Positions 1 to 8,468 of a DNA stretch of 42,325 nucleotides are shown in pieces. The position numbers and the translations under genes were made by a program. How positions within the stretch are numbered: the stretch's first letter is position 1; the number at the start of each line of letters is the position of its first letter. The notes under the pieces were generated by a model that was given only the letters and a program-made list of their open reading frames with translations, was not told where the DNA came from and searched no databases. The DNA comes from Lampropedia hyalina DSM 16112 (lineage in GTDB: Bacteria; Pseudomonadota; Gammaproteobacteria; Burkholderiales; Burkholderiaceae_C), in contig NZ_FQUZ01000029.1 of assembly GCF_900129055.1 (NCBI RefSeq), positions 1 to 42,325 of the forward strand, in the 5' to 3' direction.

Positions 1-387
1 TCGCCAGCTTCAAGGCCGAGCCGTCCCAGCGAAATGCGCTGGTGGTGTATTCGGCAGACTGTTTACCGTCCTTGCGCCTGAACTGCGGGTAGCGGGCACG
101 CTTGGCGAAGAAATGGCCAAAGGCGGTTTGCAGATGCCGCAAAGCCTGCTGCACCGGCACGCTGGAGACTTCGTTGAGCAAGCGTATTCGGGCTGCTTTT
201 TCAGGGCAGTCAGGGCCGCAGACATGGCGTGATACCCGACACGCTCTTGCCGCTGCATCCAGGCATCGGAGCGCAGGCGCAGCATGTGGTTGTAGGCAAA
301 GCGGGCACAGCCGAACGTGCGGGCAAGCGTCGATGCTTGCTCGGGCGTGGGGTAGAACCGAAATCGGTAGGCGCGTTTGATGTCCAC
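1..387 (-). pseudogene. tnpB: IS200/IS605-type TnpB (OrfB) transposase, 5' part, frameshifted
   Basis: The reading frame begins at a GTG at 387 and encodes the typical TnpB N-terminus: a YRFRFYPT motif, then a helical stretch with FGCARFAYN. TnpB proteins are RNA-guided nucleases carried by IS200/IS605 elements. After about 69 codons the frame is lost near position 180. Restoring one G there lets the next frame continue with LNEVSSVPVQQALRHLQ and YPQFRRKDGK, both characteristic of the family, up to the window edge. The copy is therefore frameshifted, and its catalytic C-terminal half and right end lie outside the window. The identification comes from family motifs. Whether the shift is a real mutation or a sequence error cannot be told from here. 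Confidence 0.8.
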
Positions 388-503
388 GCTGGTATTGTTT
401 CACTAAAAGATAGCTCCCATAGAAAGGAAGCGAGACAGGGGCACTCTGCGAGTGCCGCGCTATCCCTCCCCGCCCTGAACAACGGGGTTTCTCGTGCAAT
501 CGG
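388..503. other. IS-end-like sequence between tnpB and the M48 gene
   Basis: This gap holds a perfect 6-bp hairpin, GCACTC-tgc-GAGTGC, at 441-455. Next to it, read on the minus strand, is a CCCCGTTGTTCAGGGCGGGG hairpin. Subterminal hairpins are usual in IS200/IS605 elements, so this is probably the left end of the tnpB element. The GGGCGGGGAGG-type sequence resembles what is more often seen at right ends of such elements, so a leftover end of another insertion is also possible. Confidence 0.4.
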
Positions 504-1306
504 ATGAATGTGGGGCGGGCTTCGCCATTGCGCGAGTTCGTGTCGCTCAGTCTGGCGTTGGTGCTGGGGGTAGTGGTGTTCGTGGTGGCCGTGTATCTGG
601 GGTCGCGCTGGTTGTTGCCCTGGGTTCCGTTTGCGTGGGAGCACAGCGTCTGGCGCAGCCGGTGGCCAGCCGTCTGGCCGCCGAGGTTCCGGGCGCGCCA
701 CAGCGGTATTTGCAGGAGCTGGCCGATGCGCTGGCGGCGCGGATGGATTTGCCGCCGGGTATGCGTGTGCAGGTGCATTGGAGTGCCGATGCCACGCCGA
801 ATGCCTTTGCCACGCTGGGCGGGCATGTGACGGTGTTTCAGGGGCTGGTGGATGTGCTGGAGAGCGAGAATGCGCTGGCCATGGTGCTGGCGCACGAGAT
901 TGCCCATGTGCAGCACCGCGATCCGCTGGTGTCGGCCGGCAGTGGGCTGCTGGTGTCGTTGAGCTTGCAGGCCTTGCTGGGCAGTGGCAGTGATTCGGTC
1001 ATCAGCCAGACTTCGGCGGCTTTGTCGCGGTTGGAGTTTTCGCGCCAGCAGGAACGCGCGGCCGATGCAGCGGCCTTGCGTGCCCTGCAACGCCATTACG
1101 GCCATGTGCGCGGCGCAGATGGTTTTTTTCGGGCCATGCTGCAACGACCCGGTCTGGCCCATCGTGCGCCTGAGTGGCTGAGCACGCACCCCGATACAGC
1201 CCAACGCCTGCAACGCATCATGGAAGCCAGCGAGGCGGCACCCGCCGATGCGCGACTCACGCCATTGCCGGTTTTCTTGGGAAGGTCTGCAAAACCCTTG
1301 CGGTAA
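504..1306 (+). pseudogene. M48 family membrane metalloprotease, frameshifted
   Basis: From the ATG at 504 the first frame encodes a membrane segment (FVSLSLALVLGVVVFVVAVY) and WLLPWVPFAWEHS. Around 645 the homology moves to the frame that continues RLAQPVASRLAAEVPG and runs to 1306; restoring one missing C joins the two. The second part carries the zinc-protease signature HEIAH (about 894-908), the downstream ERAADAAAL glutamate motif and STHPDTAQR, all standard for M48 (HtpX/Ste24-like) peptidases. The last eight codons and the stop lie inside the repeat element that starts at 1280, so the native C-terminus has been replaced. It is either a pseudogene or a gene with one sequencing error. The tnpB element sits directly upstream. 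Confidence 0.7.
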
Positions 1307-1440
1307 GCCCGCGCCCGCCAGTGGGATGCAGCGCAAGGCGGCTTTTGCGGTCAATAGCGGGGCTATTGACCGCAAAAGCCAACGCGGCGATGCGCCCAGT
1401 GGCGGGATGCGGGCGGCGCAACGGGTTTTGCAGACCTTCC
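1280..1440. mobile_element. 161-bp MITE-like element, copy 1
   Basis: The element is 161 bp with inverted ends GGAAGGTCTGCAAAAC and GTTTTGCAGACCTTCC, flanked by CTTG on both sides (1276-1279 and 1441-1444), which looks like a 4-bp target duplication. Its centre is a strong hairpin, GCGGTCAATAG-cgggg-CTATTGACCGC. It has no transposase gene. The GGAAGGT end resembles the ends of IS5-family elements, so mobilisation in trans by such a transposase is inferred. Near-identical copies lie at 39360-39520 (5 differences) and, with different ends, at 11432-11592. It lies between the convergent M48 gene and nhaA. Confidence 0.8.
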
Positions 1441-1487
1441 CTTGCGTACCGTGAACCAGTCGCCATCGCCATGAATGGCCTCCTGCC

Positions 1488-2843
1488 CTATCCGGCAGCG
1501 CGGCTACGCAAACCACGCACATACCACAGCCCCCAGGCCAGTCCGAGCAGGGCCGAAGCGAGCGAACCCAGCAGCACGCCCAGCTTGGCCGCGTTCTGGT
1601 AGCCCGGATCGGCAAAGGCCAGCATGGCAATGAAAATCGACATGGTGAAGCCCACACCCGCCAGCAGGCCAATCAAGCCGATGCCTGCCCAGGATACGCC
1701 CGGTGGCAATCGGCACCAGCCCAGTCGTACCAGCAACCCGCAGGTGAGCAACACGCCCAGCGGCTTGCCCAGCACCAGCGCGATCAGCACGCCAAGGGTG
1801 ATGCGCAGGGTATCGGTCTGCGAAAGGTCGAGATTCCCCAGCCCCACTCCGGCATTGGCCAGTGCGAACAGCGGCATGATGCCAAACACCACCCAGGGGT
1901 GCAGGCTTTGCGGCACGCGCACGGCAGGCGGCAGAAGTTCGCGCTGTGCCAGCCGCATATCGCGCAGTGGTTGCGACAGGGTTTCGGCCTGGGCTGCCAG
2001 GTTCTGGATGGCCGCGCTGGTCTGGGCCAGCCACAGAGCCGGTGGCTGGCGCGTGGGCAGGGCACGCACGGGGGTGAGCAGACCCAGCAGCACACCGGCC
2101 AATGTGGGGTGTGCCCCGGTGAGCAACATGCCGACCCAGACGATGGCTCCGGGCAGCACATAGGCCCAGGCCGAACCGAAGCCGGTTCGTTGCAGGCCCA
2201 GCGTCAGCAACAGACCGGCACCGACCACGGCAAAGCCTTCCCACGCCAGTCCGCCGGAATAGAACAGCGCGATGATGAGCACGGCGATGAGGTCATCGAT
2301 GATGGCCAATGTGAGCAGAAACACCCGCAAATGGGGCGGTATCGATTTCCCCAGCAAGGCCAGCAGGCCGATGGCAAAGGCAATGTCGGTGGCTGTGGGT
2401 ACGGCCCAGCCCGCCAGCCGGGTGGCATCGGGCAGGTTCAGCAGGGTGTAGATGAGGGCGGGAGCGAGTACGCCACCTACGGCGGCCAGCACGGGCAGGG
2501 CCGCCTGGCGCATCTGGCGCAGTGCGCCATCGTGCATCTCGCGGCGGATTTCCATGCCCACCACCAGAAAGAACAGGGTCATCAGCCCATCGTTGATCCA
2601 GAAATGCAGCGATGGCGCAGCCTGCCACGGCCCCAGCGTGAATCCCACTGGCAGGTGCCAGAGGGCCTGGTAGTGACTGGCCCAGGGAGAATTCGCCCAG
2701 ATCAGGGCCACGGCAGCGGCCCAAAGCAGCAGGCCACCGCCCACGGCTTCGACGTGGGAGAGCCGCCGCAGGGCATCGAGCAGGCGGCGGGTATGTGCGT
2801 GGGCGCGGGGAATGGGAGAATACCCGGTTTGCGGGTGGGTCAT
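1488..2843 (-). CDS. nhaA: Na+/H+ antiporter NhaA
   Basis: This 451-residue inner-membrane protein exchanges external protons for internal sodium or lithium and supports pH and salt tolerance. It shows the NhaA hallmarks: [20 protein letters not shown] near residues 83-102, TATDIAF at about 150-156, and IIDDLIAVL at 181-189 with the paired ion-binding aspartates 183 and 184. Twelve hydrophobic segments are expected. The length is above the roughly 390 residues of the E. coli protein because of an N-terminal extension of about 25 residues and a longer internal loop. The ATG at 2843 gives a typical start. It diverges from gluQRS (110-bp gap) and converges on the M48 remnant. Confidence 0.95.
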   Translation of the reverse strand: MTHPQTGYSPIPRAHAHTRRLLDALRRLSHVEAVGGGLLLWAAAVALIWANSPWASHYQALWHLPVGFTLGPWQAAPSLHFWINDGLMTLFFLVVGMEIRREMHDGALRQMRQAALPVLAAVGGVLAPALIYTLLNLPDATRLAGWAVPTATDIAFAIGLLALLGKSIPPHLRVFLLTLAIIDDLIAVLIIALFYSGGLAWEGFAVVGAGLLLTLGLQRTGFGSAWAYVLPGAIVWVGMLLTGAHPTLAGVLLGLLTPVRALPTRQPPALWLAQTSAAIQNLAAQAETLSQPLRDMRLAQRELLPPAVRVPQSLHPWVVFGIMPLFALANAGVGLGNLDLSQTDTLRITLGVLIALVLGKPLGVLLTCGLLVRLGWCRLPPGVSWAGIGLIGLLAGVGFTMSIFIAMLAFADPGYQNAAKLGVLLGSLASALLGLAWGLWYVRGLRSRAAG

Positions 2844-2953
2844 CAGGGCATGCCTTTCACGCGTGGCGGCCCGACCAGCGCGAAGAACCTGCCCTGCCGC
2901 ACCATGCAGCGGACACCCTGGGGAGGATTCTACAAGATGGAGGATTCCAGCGT

Positions 2954-3898
2954 ATGTCCCTCAGCTACACAGGGCGGTTTGCCCCCTCGCCCACTGGCCC
3001 GATGCACCTGGGGTCAGTGGTGGCGGCATTGGCGAGTTGGCTGGATGCGCGTGCGCACGGGCTGCTGCATGGCAACCACCGCCAGCAGTGGCTGGTGCGC
3101 ATCGAGGATACCGACCGGCACCGCTGCCAGCCCGGAGCCGACCACGAGATTCTGCGCCAGTTGCAGGCACTGGGCTTGCAGCCGGACGCGCCGCCGCTGT
3201 GGCAATCCCACCGCCATGCCGCCTACCAGCAGGCACTGGATGCCTTGCGGGCGCAGGGCATGGCCTATGCGTGCCAGTGCAGCCGCAAGGAGATCGAAGC
3301 CGTCTGGCAGGCGCGGGGGGCGACGCGCTCGCGCTTCACCACCTTGCCGTATCCGGGCACATGCCGCGACCGGGCAGATGTGGAGCCGGTGCGGGCATGG
3401 CGGTTTCGCACCGACCGGCTGCCGTCGGGTGCAACGGCAGGCGTGCTGCATTGGCAGGATCGGCGGCTGGGGCCGCAGCAGCAGGATGTGGCGCAGGAAG
3501 TGGGCGATTTCGCGCTGTGGCGTGGCGATGGCATGTGGAGCTACCAGCTGGCCTGTGTCACCGACGATGCCGCGCAGGGCGTGACGCACATTGTGCGCGG
3601 GGCGGATTTGCTGGACAACACCGCCCGGCAGATTCGCCTGCAACAGGCATTGGGGCATGCCCGGCCACAGTATCTGCACATTCCGCTGGCTCTGGACGCG
3701 CTGGGCGAGAAACTCTCCAAAAGCAACGGCGCGGCCAGCATCGATGTGGGCCAGCCCGCACAGGTGCTGCAACAGGCCGCCAGTGTGCTGGGGCTGTCGC
3801 CGGTGGTATCGCCTGGGCAGGCCATGCCGCCTTCGCAGGCTCTGGCGCAGTGGGTGCAGCAATGGGCAGGGCAGAGATTCTTTGCGGCACAATCGTGA
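2954..3898 (+). CDS. gluQRS: Glutamyl-Q tRNA(Asp) synthetase
   Basis: GluQRS activates glutamate without tRNA and attaches it to queuosine 34 of tRNA-Asp. The 314-residue product has the class I synthetase HIGH-like region ([14 protein letters not shown], residues 8-21), the zinc site C107-x-C109...Y133-x3-C137, and a KLSKS signature at 253-257. It lacks the anticodon-binding domain of GltX, as expected for this paralogue, which is why it is not called GltX. The frame is open further upstream, but the ATG at 2954 places the conserved [11 protein letters not shown] at the N-terminus, and a GGAGG lies about 10 bases upstream. trmB starts 3 bases after its stop, suggesting one transcript. Confidence 0.93.
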   Translation: MSLSYTGRFAPSPTGPMHLGSVVAALASWLDARAHGLLHGNHRQQWLVRIEDTDRHRCQPGADHEILRQLQALGLQPDAPPLWQSHRHAAYQQALDALRAQGMAYACQCSRKEIEAVWQARGATRSRFTTLPYPGTCRDRADVEPVRAWRFRTDRLPSGATAGVLHWQDRRLGPQQQDVAQEVGDFALWRGDGMWSYQLACVTDDAAQGVTHIVRGADLLDNTARQIRLQQALGHARPQYLHIPLALDALGEKLSKSNGAASIDVGQPAQVLQQAASVLGLSPVVSPGQAMPPSQALAQWVQQWAGQRFFAAQS

Positions 3899-3900
3899 CC

Positions 3901-4665
3901 ATGCCAAGCTCCACCTCCACTCCCCCCATTTCCCCTGAAAAGCCTGATGCGCCAGCCGACGCACAGCAGCCATCCACCGACACGCCGCACCACCGCCCCA
4001 TCCGCAGTTTTGTGCTGCGCACCGGGCGCGTCACCACTGGCCAGCAGGCCGCGCTGGATGCACTGGGAACCCGCTACATTCTGCCGTTCCAGCCTGCGGT
4101 GCTGAATCTGGCACAAGTCTTTGGCCGCGACGCGCCCACCGTGCTGGAAATCGGCTTCGGCATGGGCGAAGCCACCGCGCACATTGCCCGCCAGCGGCCC
4201 GACGAGAACTTCCTCTGCTGCGAAGTCCACACGCCCGGCGTAGGGGCCTTGCTCAAGCGCATTGGCGAGGAGCAGATCGGCAATATCCGCATCATCCAGC
4301 ACGATGCGGTTCAGGTGCTGGCGCAGATGATCGCGCCCGCATCGCTGGCCGGGGTGCATGTGTTCTTCCCCGACCCCTGGCACAAGAAACGCCACCACAA
4401 ACGCCGCCTGATCCAGCTACCGCTGGTGCACGAGCTGGCCCTGCGCCTTCAGCCCGGCGGCTATCTGCACTGCGCCACCGACTGGCAGGAATATGCCGAG
4501 CAGATGGTGCAGGTGCTCAGTGCCGAAGCCCTGCTGCGCCGCGACCCGGCGGCCGATGCCGATGGCTACGCGCCCCGCCCCTGGTACCGCCCGCTGACCA
4601 AGTTCGAGCAGCGCGGCCTGCGGCTGGGGCACGGGGTCTGGGATGTGCTGCACCAGCGGGCGTAG
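3901..4665 (+). CDS. trmB: tRNA (guanine-N7-)-methyltransferase TrmB
   Basis: TrmB methylates G46 in the variable loop of tRNAs using S-adenosylmethionine. The 254-residue protein contains the SAM motif LEIGFGMGE (82-90), the acidic CCEVH strand end, and the family signature [15 protein letters not shown] (155-169), with [12 protein letters not shown] near the C-terminus. The first 35 residues are a proline- and threonine-rich extension with no recognisable domain. The ATG at 3901 follows the gluQRS stop almost immediately, and the two tRNA-modification genes are probably co-transcribed. A repeat element with IS4-like ends lies just downstream. Confidence 0.95.
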   Translation: MPSSTSTPPISPEKPDAPADAQQPSTDTPHHRPIRSFVLRTGRVTTGQQAALDALGTRYILPFQPAVLNLAQVFGRDAPTVLEIGFGMGEATAHIARQRPDENFLCCEVHTPGVGALLKRIGEEQIGNIRIIQHDAVQVLAQMIAPASLAGVHVFFPDPWHKKRHHKRRLIQLPLVHELALRLQPGGYLHCATDWQEYAEQMVQVLSAEALLRRDPAADADGYAPRPWYRPLTKFEQRGLRLGHGVWDVLHQRA

Positions 4666-4679
4666 ACAGGTTCTAAGCT

Positions 4680-4833
4680 GAATGCCGCTTACTTAACGCC
4701 GTCATTGCGGCGAAGGCCGCAATCCAGTGACGACATGGAGAAAAAACACGTTCATTTATCTTGGCTTGCTTTGTCACTGGATTGCCGGGTCAAGCCCGGA
4801 ATGACGGGAAACAGGCTTAAGTAAGTGCCATTC
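4680..4833. mobile_element. 154-bp MITE-like element with IS4-like ends
   Basis: Imperfect inverted ends GAATGCCGCTTACTTAA (left) and GAATGGCACTTACTTAA (right, reverse complement) bound the element. It is flanked by the direct repeat GTTCTAAGCT at 4670-4679 and 4834-4843, a 10-bp target duplication. The classical IS4 end (TAATGCC...GTTAAG) and its 10-13 bp duplications are similar, so origin from an IS4-group element is inferred. The interior (4700-4806) is a second, nested palindrome of the type CGTCATTGCGGCGAAGGCCG...CCGGAATGACGG, related to the repeat at 6384-6489. There is no coding capacity. It separates trmB from pepP. Confidence 0.7.
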
Positions 4834-4884
4834 GTTCTAAGCTGTGGTTTTTGATTGCGGTCGTATCGCCGTGAAAGTCCCCCA

Positions 4885-6291
4885 ATGCCCCTTTCTTCTT
4901 CTCTCTACAACCCACGCCGCACCCTGGTGGCCGAGCAGATGCGCACCATCGAGCGGCGCGGCAGCAGCGTGGCCATCATCCCCACGGCCGTGGAACGGCT
5001 GCGCAACCGCGACAGCGGTTTTCCGTTCCGCCACGACAGTTATTTCTACTACCTGAGCGGCTTCACCGAGCCCGATGCGCTGCTGGTACTCGACTCCAGC
5101 GGCCACAGCACCCTGTTCTGCCAGCCCAAGCACCTGGAGCGCGAAATCTGGGACGGCTACCGTCTGGGGCCGCAGGAAGCGGTACGCCAGCTGGGGGTGG
5201 ACAGGGCGTATTCCAGCCACGATCTGGACGCGCATCTGCCGCGCCTGCTGGAAAACCATGCTGCCGTCTGGTATCCGTTCGCCACCCACGACGGGCTGGC
5301 CGCACGGGTCGAGGGCTGGCTGGGCAAGGTGCGTGCCCGCAGTCGCTACGGGGTACTGACACCCCCCGCACAGAACGATCTGTGCCAGATTCTGGATGAA
5401 CTGCGACTGGTCAAGGATGCGCATGAAATCGCGCTGATGCGCCGTGCCGGGCAGATCAGCGCGCAAGCCCATGTGCGGGCCATGCAACGGTCGGCGCAGA
5501 TGCTGCGGCAGGGGCAGGATGTGCGCGAGTACCATCTGGAAGCCGAGCTGCTGCACACCTTCCGCGAACATGGGGCACAAGGCCCGGCCTACACCAGCAT
5601 CGTGGCCGCCGGAGCCAATGCCTGCGTGCTGCACTACCGTGCCGATGCCGCGCCGGTACGCGAGGGCGAACTGGTGCTGATCGATGCCGCCTGCGAGCTG
5701 GACGGCTACGCCAGCGACATCACCCGCACGTTCCCGGCCAATGGCCGCTTCACCGGCCCGCAACGCGACCTGTACGATCTGGTGCTGGCCAGCCAGCAGG
5801 CCGCCATTGCCGCCACCCGCCCCGGTGCGCGCTTCAACGATGCCCACGATGCCGCCGTGCGCGTGCTGGCGCAAGGCATGCTGGACCTGGGGCTGCTGGA
5901 TGGCCGCAAGCTCGGCAACGTGGATGAGGTGATTGCCAACCGCGACTACTTCCAGTTCTACATGCACCGCACCGGCCATTGGCTGGGCATGGACGTACAC
6001 GATTGCGGCAGCTACATCGAACCGGGCGAAGCCGATCAGGGACAGCCACGCAAGGACGCGCTGTCTGGCGAGATCGTGCTCGATCGCCCCTCGCGCATCC
6101 TGCGCCCCGGCATGGTCACGACCATCGAACCGGGCATCTATGTGCGTCCTGCCGAAGGCGTGCCCGAAGCCTTCCACCACATTGGCATTCGCATCGAAGA
6201 CGATGCCCTGGTTACCGCCACCGGCTGCGACCTGCTGACCCGCGACGTACCCGTGCAGGCCAATGCCATCGAAGAGCTGATGCGGGGTTGA
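4885..6291 (+). CDS. pepP: Xaa-Pro aminopeptidase (aminopeptidase P)
   Basis: PepP removes the N-terminal residue from peptides with proline in second position and is a cytoplasmic dimetal enzyme. The 468-residue protein has an N-terminal creatinase-like domain (about 1-175, with HDSYFYYLSGF) and a pita-bread catalytic domain. The visible metal ligands are D267 (LIDAAC), D278 (YASDITRTF), H365 (HRTGHWLGMD), E415 (TIEPGIYV) and E438 (GIRIED). The length is normal for the family. The ATG at 4885 is chosen because MPLSSSLYNPRR matches the usual short N-terminus; an upstream in-frame ATG at 4855 adds only ten unconserved residues. Confidence 0.95.
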   Translation: MPLSSSLYNPRRTLVAEQMRTIERRGSSVAIIPTAVERLRNRDSGFPFRHDSYFYYLSGFTEPDALLVLDSSGHSTLFCQPKHLEREIWDGYRLGPQEAVRQLGVDRAYSSHDLDAHLPRLLENHAAVWYPFATHDGLAARVEGWLGKVRARSRYGVLTPPAQNDLCQILDELRLVKDAHEIALMRRAGQISAQAHVRAMQRSAQMLRQGQDVREYHLEAELLHTFREHGAQGPAYTSIVAAGANACVLHYRADAAPVREGELVLIDAACELDGYASDITRTFPANGRFTGPQRDLYDLVLASQQAAIAATRPGARFNDAHDAAVRVLAQGMLDLGLLDGRKLGNVDEVIANRDYFQFYMHRTGHWLGMDVHDCGSYIEPGEADQGQPRKDALSGEIVLDRPSRILRPGMVTTIEPGIYVRPAEGVPEAFHHIGIRIEDDALVTATGCDLLTRDVPVQANAIEELMRG

Positions 6292-6383
6292 ACCCAGGTT
6301 CAGTGCAGCCACTGGATTGCGGCGAAGGCCCATTGAGAGAGCTGCCCATGGGGCCATTTCAACTGCCCTTGACACCCGAACTG

Positions 6384-6489
6384 CCGTCATTCCGGCGAAG
6401 GCCAGAATCCAGTACCCCCATGTGCCATTGGGCAATATCGGTTTTTTTCCAACGTCGTCACTGGATTCCGGCTTTCGCCGGAATTACGG
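6384..6489. repeat. Inverted repeat of the GTCATTCCGGCGAAGGC type
   Basis: Two arms face each other: CCGTCATTCCGGCGAAGGCC at 6384-6403 and, at the other end, CTGGATTCCGGCTTTCGCCG running to an ACGG at 6489. They are separated by about 45 bp of unrelated sequence. The arms match those nested inside the element at 4680-4833. A lone half copy (CACTGGATTGCGGCGAAGGC) lies at about 6311-6330. Repeats of this general kind are common in intergenic DNA of proteobacteria. The rest of the 6292-6560 gap holds nothing else I recognise. Confidence 0.7.
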
Positions 6490-6559
6490 TGCGGGATGTG
6501 ACAAGTAGCGTTAGACAACCGTTGGCGAAAACCGAAACCATCCAGCAAGGCTGTTTCGG

Positions 6560-6605
6560 TTTGCCAAAAGAAAACGCCTTACTGTTCAAAAAACAGTAAG
6601 GCGTT
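6560..6605 (-). terminator. Rho-independent terminator after tRNA-Arg
   Basis: A 14-bp perfect stem, AACGCCTTACTGTT / AACAGTAAGGCGTT (6573-6586 and 6592-6605), has a 5-base loop. On the minus strand it is followed by TTTTCTTTT. It lies 5 bases beyond the 3' end of the tRNA, so it should end that transcript. Confidence 0.85.
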
Positions 6606-6610
6606 CAATA

Positions 6611-6687
6611 TGGTGCGGCTGGCAGGAATCGAACCCACGACCCCTTGGTTCGTAGCCAAGTACTCTATCCAGCTGAGCTACAGCCGC
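6611..6687 (-). tRNA. tRNA-Arg (anticodon ACG)
   Basis: The 77-nt minus-strand sequence folds as a standard cloverleaf. The acceptor stem is GCGGCTG/CAGCCGC, the D arm holds AGCTCAGCTGGATAGAG, and the anticodon stem-loop is CTTGG-CTACGAA-CCAAG with anticodon ACG. The T arm contains GGTTCGATTCC, and the CCA end is encoded. It reads CGU, and CGC/CGA after A34-to-inosine editing. The DUF192 gene ends 55 bp upstream on the same strand, so the two could share a transcript. Confidence 0.95.
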
Positions 6688-6742
6688 GTAAGCTTCGCAT
6701 TGTACACGGAAAATGGCTTGCTTTCCGAAAGCAGCATGTTTT

Positions 6743-7267
6743 TTAATGGGATGGCTGGGGAATGGAGAAAATTTCTCCGCGTATGGCAGTGCCAGCCTGG
6801 ATGTTGCGTTCGCCAAACCATCCCTGGTTCATTTCCAGCACATAACGTACCGGGCGGGTGGAACAGTGCGATTGTTCGCTCAGGGGCTGCATGTTGGCGA
6901 GATTGACGACGGTGCCGTCATCGGCCAGAAAGGCGGCAGTCAGCGGCAGCAAGGTGTTTTTCATCCAGAAGCACTGGATTTCGGCCTGTTCAAAGACGAA
7001 CAGCATGCCTTCGTGCGCGGGCATGGTCTGGCGGTGCATCAGGCCGATCTGCCGCTCTTGCGGGGACTGCGCCACCTGTGCATCGATACGGAACATATTG
7101 GCCGAGAGTGCCACACGCGGCAGGTTCAACTGTGGCGCGTTGCTGGCACGGGCCAATGGCTCGGCCAGTTGCGCCCATGCGGCCATACCGAGCACACCAG
7201 TCATGAACAAGGCGATGCTGCCGCGCCGGGCGTGGGAAAACAGTGTCTGCAAAGTCATGCGGGCCAT
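6743..7267 (-). CDS. DUF192 family exported protein
   Basis: This protein of about 174 residues has an N-terminal hydrophobic signal segment (SIALFMTGVLGMAAWA) followed by one DUF192 domain with the family motifs ERQIGLMHR, GMLFVFE, CFWMKNTLLPLTAAFL and VLEMNQGWF. DUF192 proteins are small secreted or membrane-anchored proteins of unknown biochemical role, often fused to or near unrelated genes. Start choice is between ATGs at 7267 and 7258, both leaving the signal intact. It diverges from the Fur-type regulator across 68 bp, so a shared control region is possible. Confidence 0.85.
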   Translation of the reverse strand: MARMTLQTLFSHARRGSIALFMTGVLGMAAWAQLAEPLARASNAPQLNLPRVALSANMFRIDAQVAQSPQERQIGLMHRQTMPAHEGMLFVFEQAEIQCFWMKNTLLPLTAAFLADDGTVVNLANMQPLSEQSHCSTRPVRYVLEMNQGWFGERNIQAGTAIRGEIFSIPQPSH

Positions 7268-7335
7268 TGTAAGTGCGATTGTGGCAAGGGTGTATTCGGC
7301 TTGGTGTGTGGGCACGGAAATGGCACAATCCGCCC

Positions 7336-7839
7336 ATGACGCATTCCCATGACTGCCACCACGGCCACGCCCATTCGCACCCCGAACCCACCCCGCAGGA
7401 GCCGCCCCGTCTGGCCGGGGAGCGTGCCACGCGCCAGCGTGCGGCCATTCGGGAGGTGCTGGCCTCCGAAGGCCGCCCGATGACTCCACCCGAGATTCTG
7501 GAGATCGCCAAGCGGCATGTGCCCCGCCTCGGCATTGCCACCGTGTACCGCAACCTGAAGGCGATGGTGGATGTGGGCGAAATCACCGCCGTGCCCTTGC
7601 CAGGCGATCGCCTGTACTACGAACTGGCGCACCGGGCGCGTGAGCACCACCACCATTTCCGCTGCAATGAATGCGAGCGGGTTTTCGATATTCCCGGCTG
7701 TGCTGGCGGCTTTGGCGATCTGGCCCCGCAGGGCTTCACCGTGCAGGCGCACGATCTGACCCTGTACGGGGTGTGCGCAGAATGCGGCACGGATGCAACA
7801 TCACCAGAGGGTATCGCTACCGAGGCAGACCTTCCCTAA
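7336..7839 (+). CDS. Fur family metalloregulator, Zur/PerR-like
   Basis: The 167-residue protein has the Fur layout. A winged-helix DNA-binding half (about 28-100) contains GIATVYRNLKAMVDVGEI. A C-terminal metal-binding half has HHHHFRCNEC, with cysteines 110 and 113, and CAEC with cysteines 147 and 150, the structural zinc site. The N-terminus is histidine-rich (HSHDCHHGHAHSH), suggesting zinc binding, and the absence of a long Fur-type tail favours Zur or PerR over Fur. This is inference, and no target operator was recognised nearby. The ATG at 7336 is used because upstream residues are not conserved. Its stop overlaps the convergent nitroreductase gene by 4 bp. Confidence 0.85.
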   Translation: MTHSHDCHHGHAHSHPEPTPQEPPRLAGERATRQRAAIREVLASEGRPMTPPEILEIAKRHVPRLGIATVYRNLKAMVDVGEITAVPLPGDRLYYELAHRAREHHHHFRCNECERVFDIPGCAGGFGDLAPQGFTVQAHDLTLYGVCAECGTDATSPEGIATEADLP

Positions 7840-8438
7840 GCTTGCCAGACCTCGGCATAAGTCTGCCATGAGGGTCTGGCGGCCGGGTCAGGCTGGCTTG
7901 TCGCGGGCGTGCCCAGATTCAGCAATCCAATCATCTGGTCGTGTGGCTCGAACCGCATGACTTCGCGCAGAATGCCGCCCAGCGGCTCGGGGGTGCTGCT
8001 CCAGAAGCCACTGTAGTCCAACAGGTGCGCGGCATGGAGCATGTTCATGACGGCGGCTCCGGCGGCCAGCAGTTGCTCGAACTCCGGGGCCTTGGGGTGT
8101 GGCTGGATGTGTGCGGCCAGCACGATAACAGTGGGTGCAGTGGTGAGCTTGAGCGTGTATTTGCCGTGCAGGCCGCGCACGGCTTCGGTCTGCGCCAGCG
8201 GATGGGCCAGTACCTGCTGGAGCAATGACTGACGGTGTTCGCCCTGCACGACCTTGAAACGCCAGGGGCACAGACCAGCGTGGTCGGGGGCCACGGCAGC
8301 GGCTTGCAGAATGGCGGCGAGTTCATGTGCCTGGGGGCCGGGCTGCTTCAGGGGCCAGGCAGAGCGGCGGCTCAGCAGGTGCTCCAGCTCATCAGTGTGG
8401 GCGGCAGTGGACGGCAATGCAGCGGCGTGGTGTGGCAT
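7836..8438 (-). CDS. Nitroreductase family protein (YdjA-like)
   Basis: The 200-residue FMN-dependent nitroreductase-fold protein contains LLSRRSAWPL, AAAVAPDHAGLCPWRFKVV (the family FMN-binding arginine/proline region), and LAAGAAVMNMLHAAHLLDYSGFWS with the glycine-rich downstream segment IGLLNLGTP. It resembles the small E. coli YdjA type. Such enzymes reduce nitro- or quinone-like compounds with NAD(P)H; the natural substrate is unknown. The barstar-like gene ends 30 bp upstream on the same strand, so they may be co-transcribed. Confidence 0.88.
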   Translation of the reverse strand: MPHHAAALPSTAAHTDELEHLLSRRSAWPLKQPGPQAHELAAILQAAAVAPDHAGLCPWRFKVVQGEHRQSLLQQVLAHPLAQTEAVRGLHGKYTLKLTTAPTVIVLAAHIQPHPKAPEFEQLLAAGAAVMNMLHAAHLLDYSGFWSSTPEPLGGILREVMRFEPHDQMIGLLNLGTPATSQPDPAARPSWQTYAEVWQA

Positions 8439-8468
8439 TCGATGGGTCTCCAGTGGCGGGCAGGCCGG

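Noticed and set aside
1248-1454. Small frames inside the 161-bp element
   Set aside because: The frames follow the palindrome and are not kept in the variant copy 2, so coding is unlikely.
1899-3584. Long open frame (561 codons) on the plus strand
   Set aside because: It is antisense to nhaA and then out of frame with gluQRS; glutamine/histidine-rich sequence with no family motifs, typical of shadow frames in GC-rich DNA.
4837-6435. Minus-strand open frame of 532 codons
   Set aside because: It runs antisense through the whole of pepP, whose motifs and length are complete.
7268-7335. Zur or Fur box in the divergent region before the Fur-family gene
   Set aside because: No convincing AT-rich palindrome of the expected type is present in these 68 bp.
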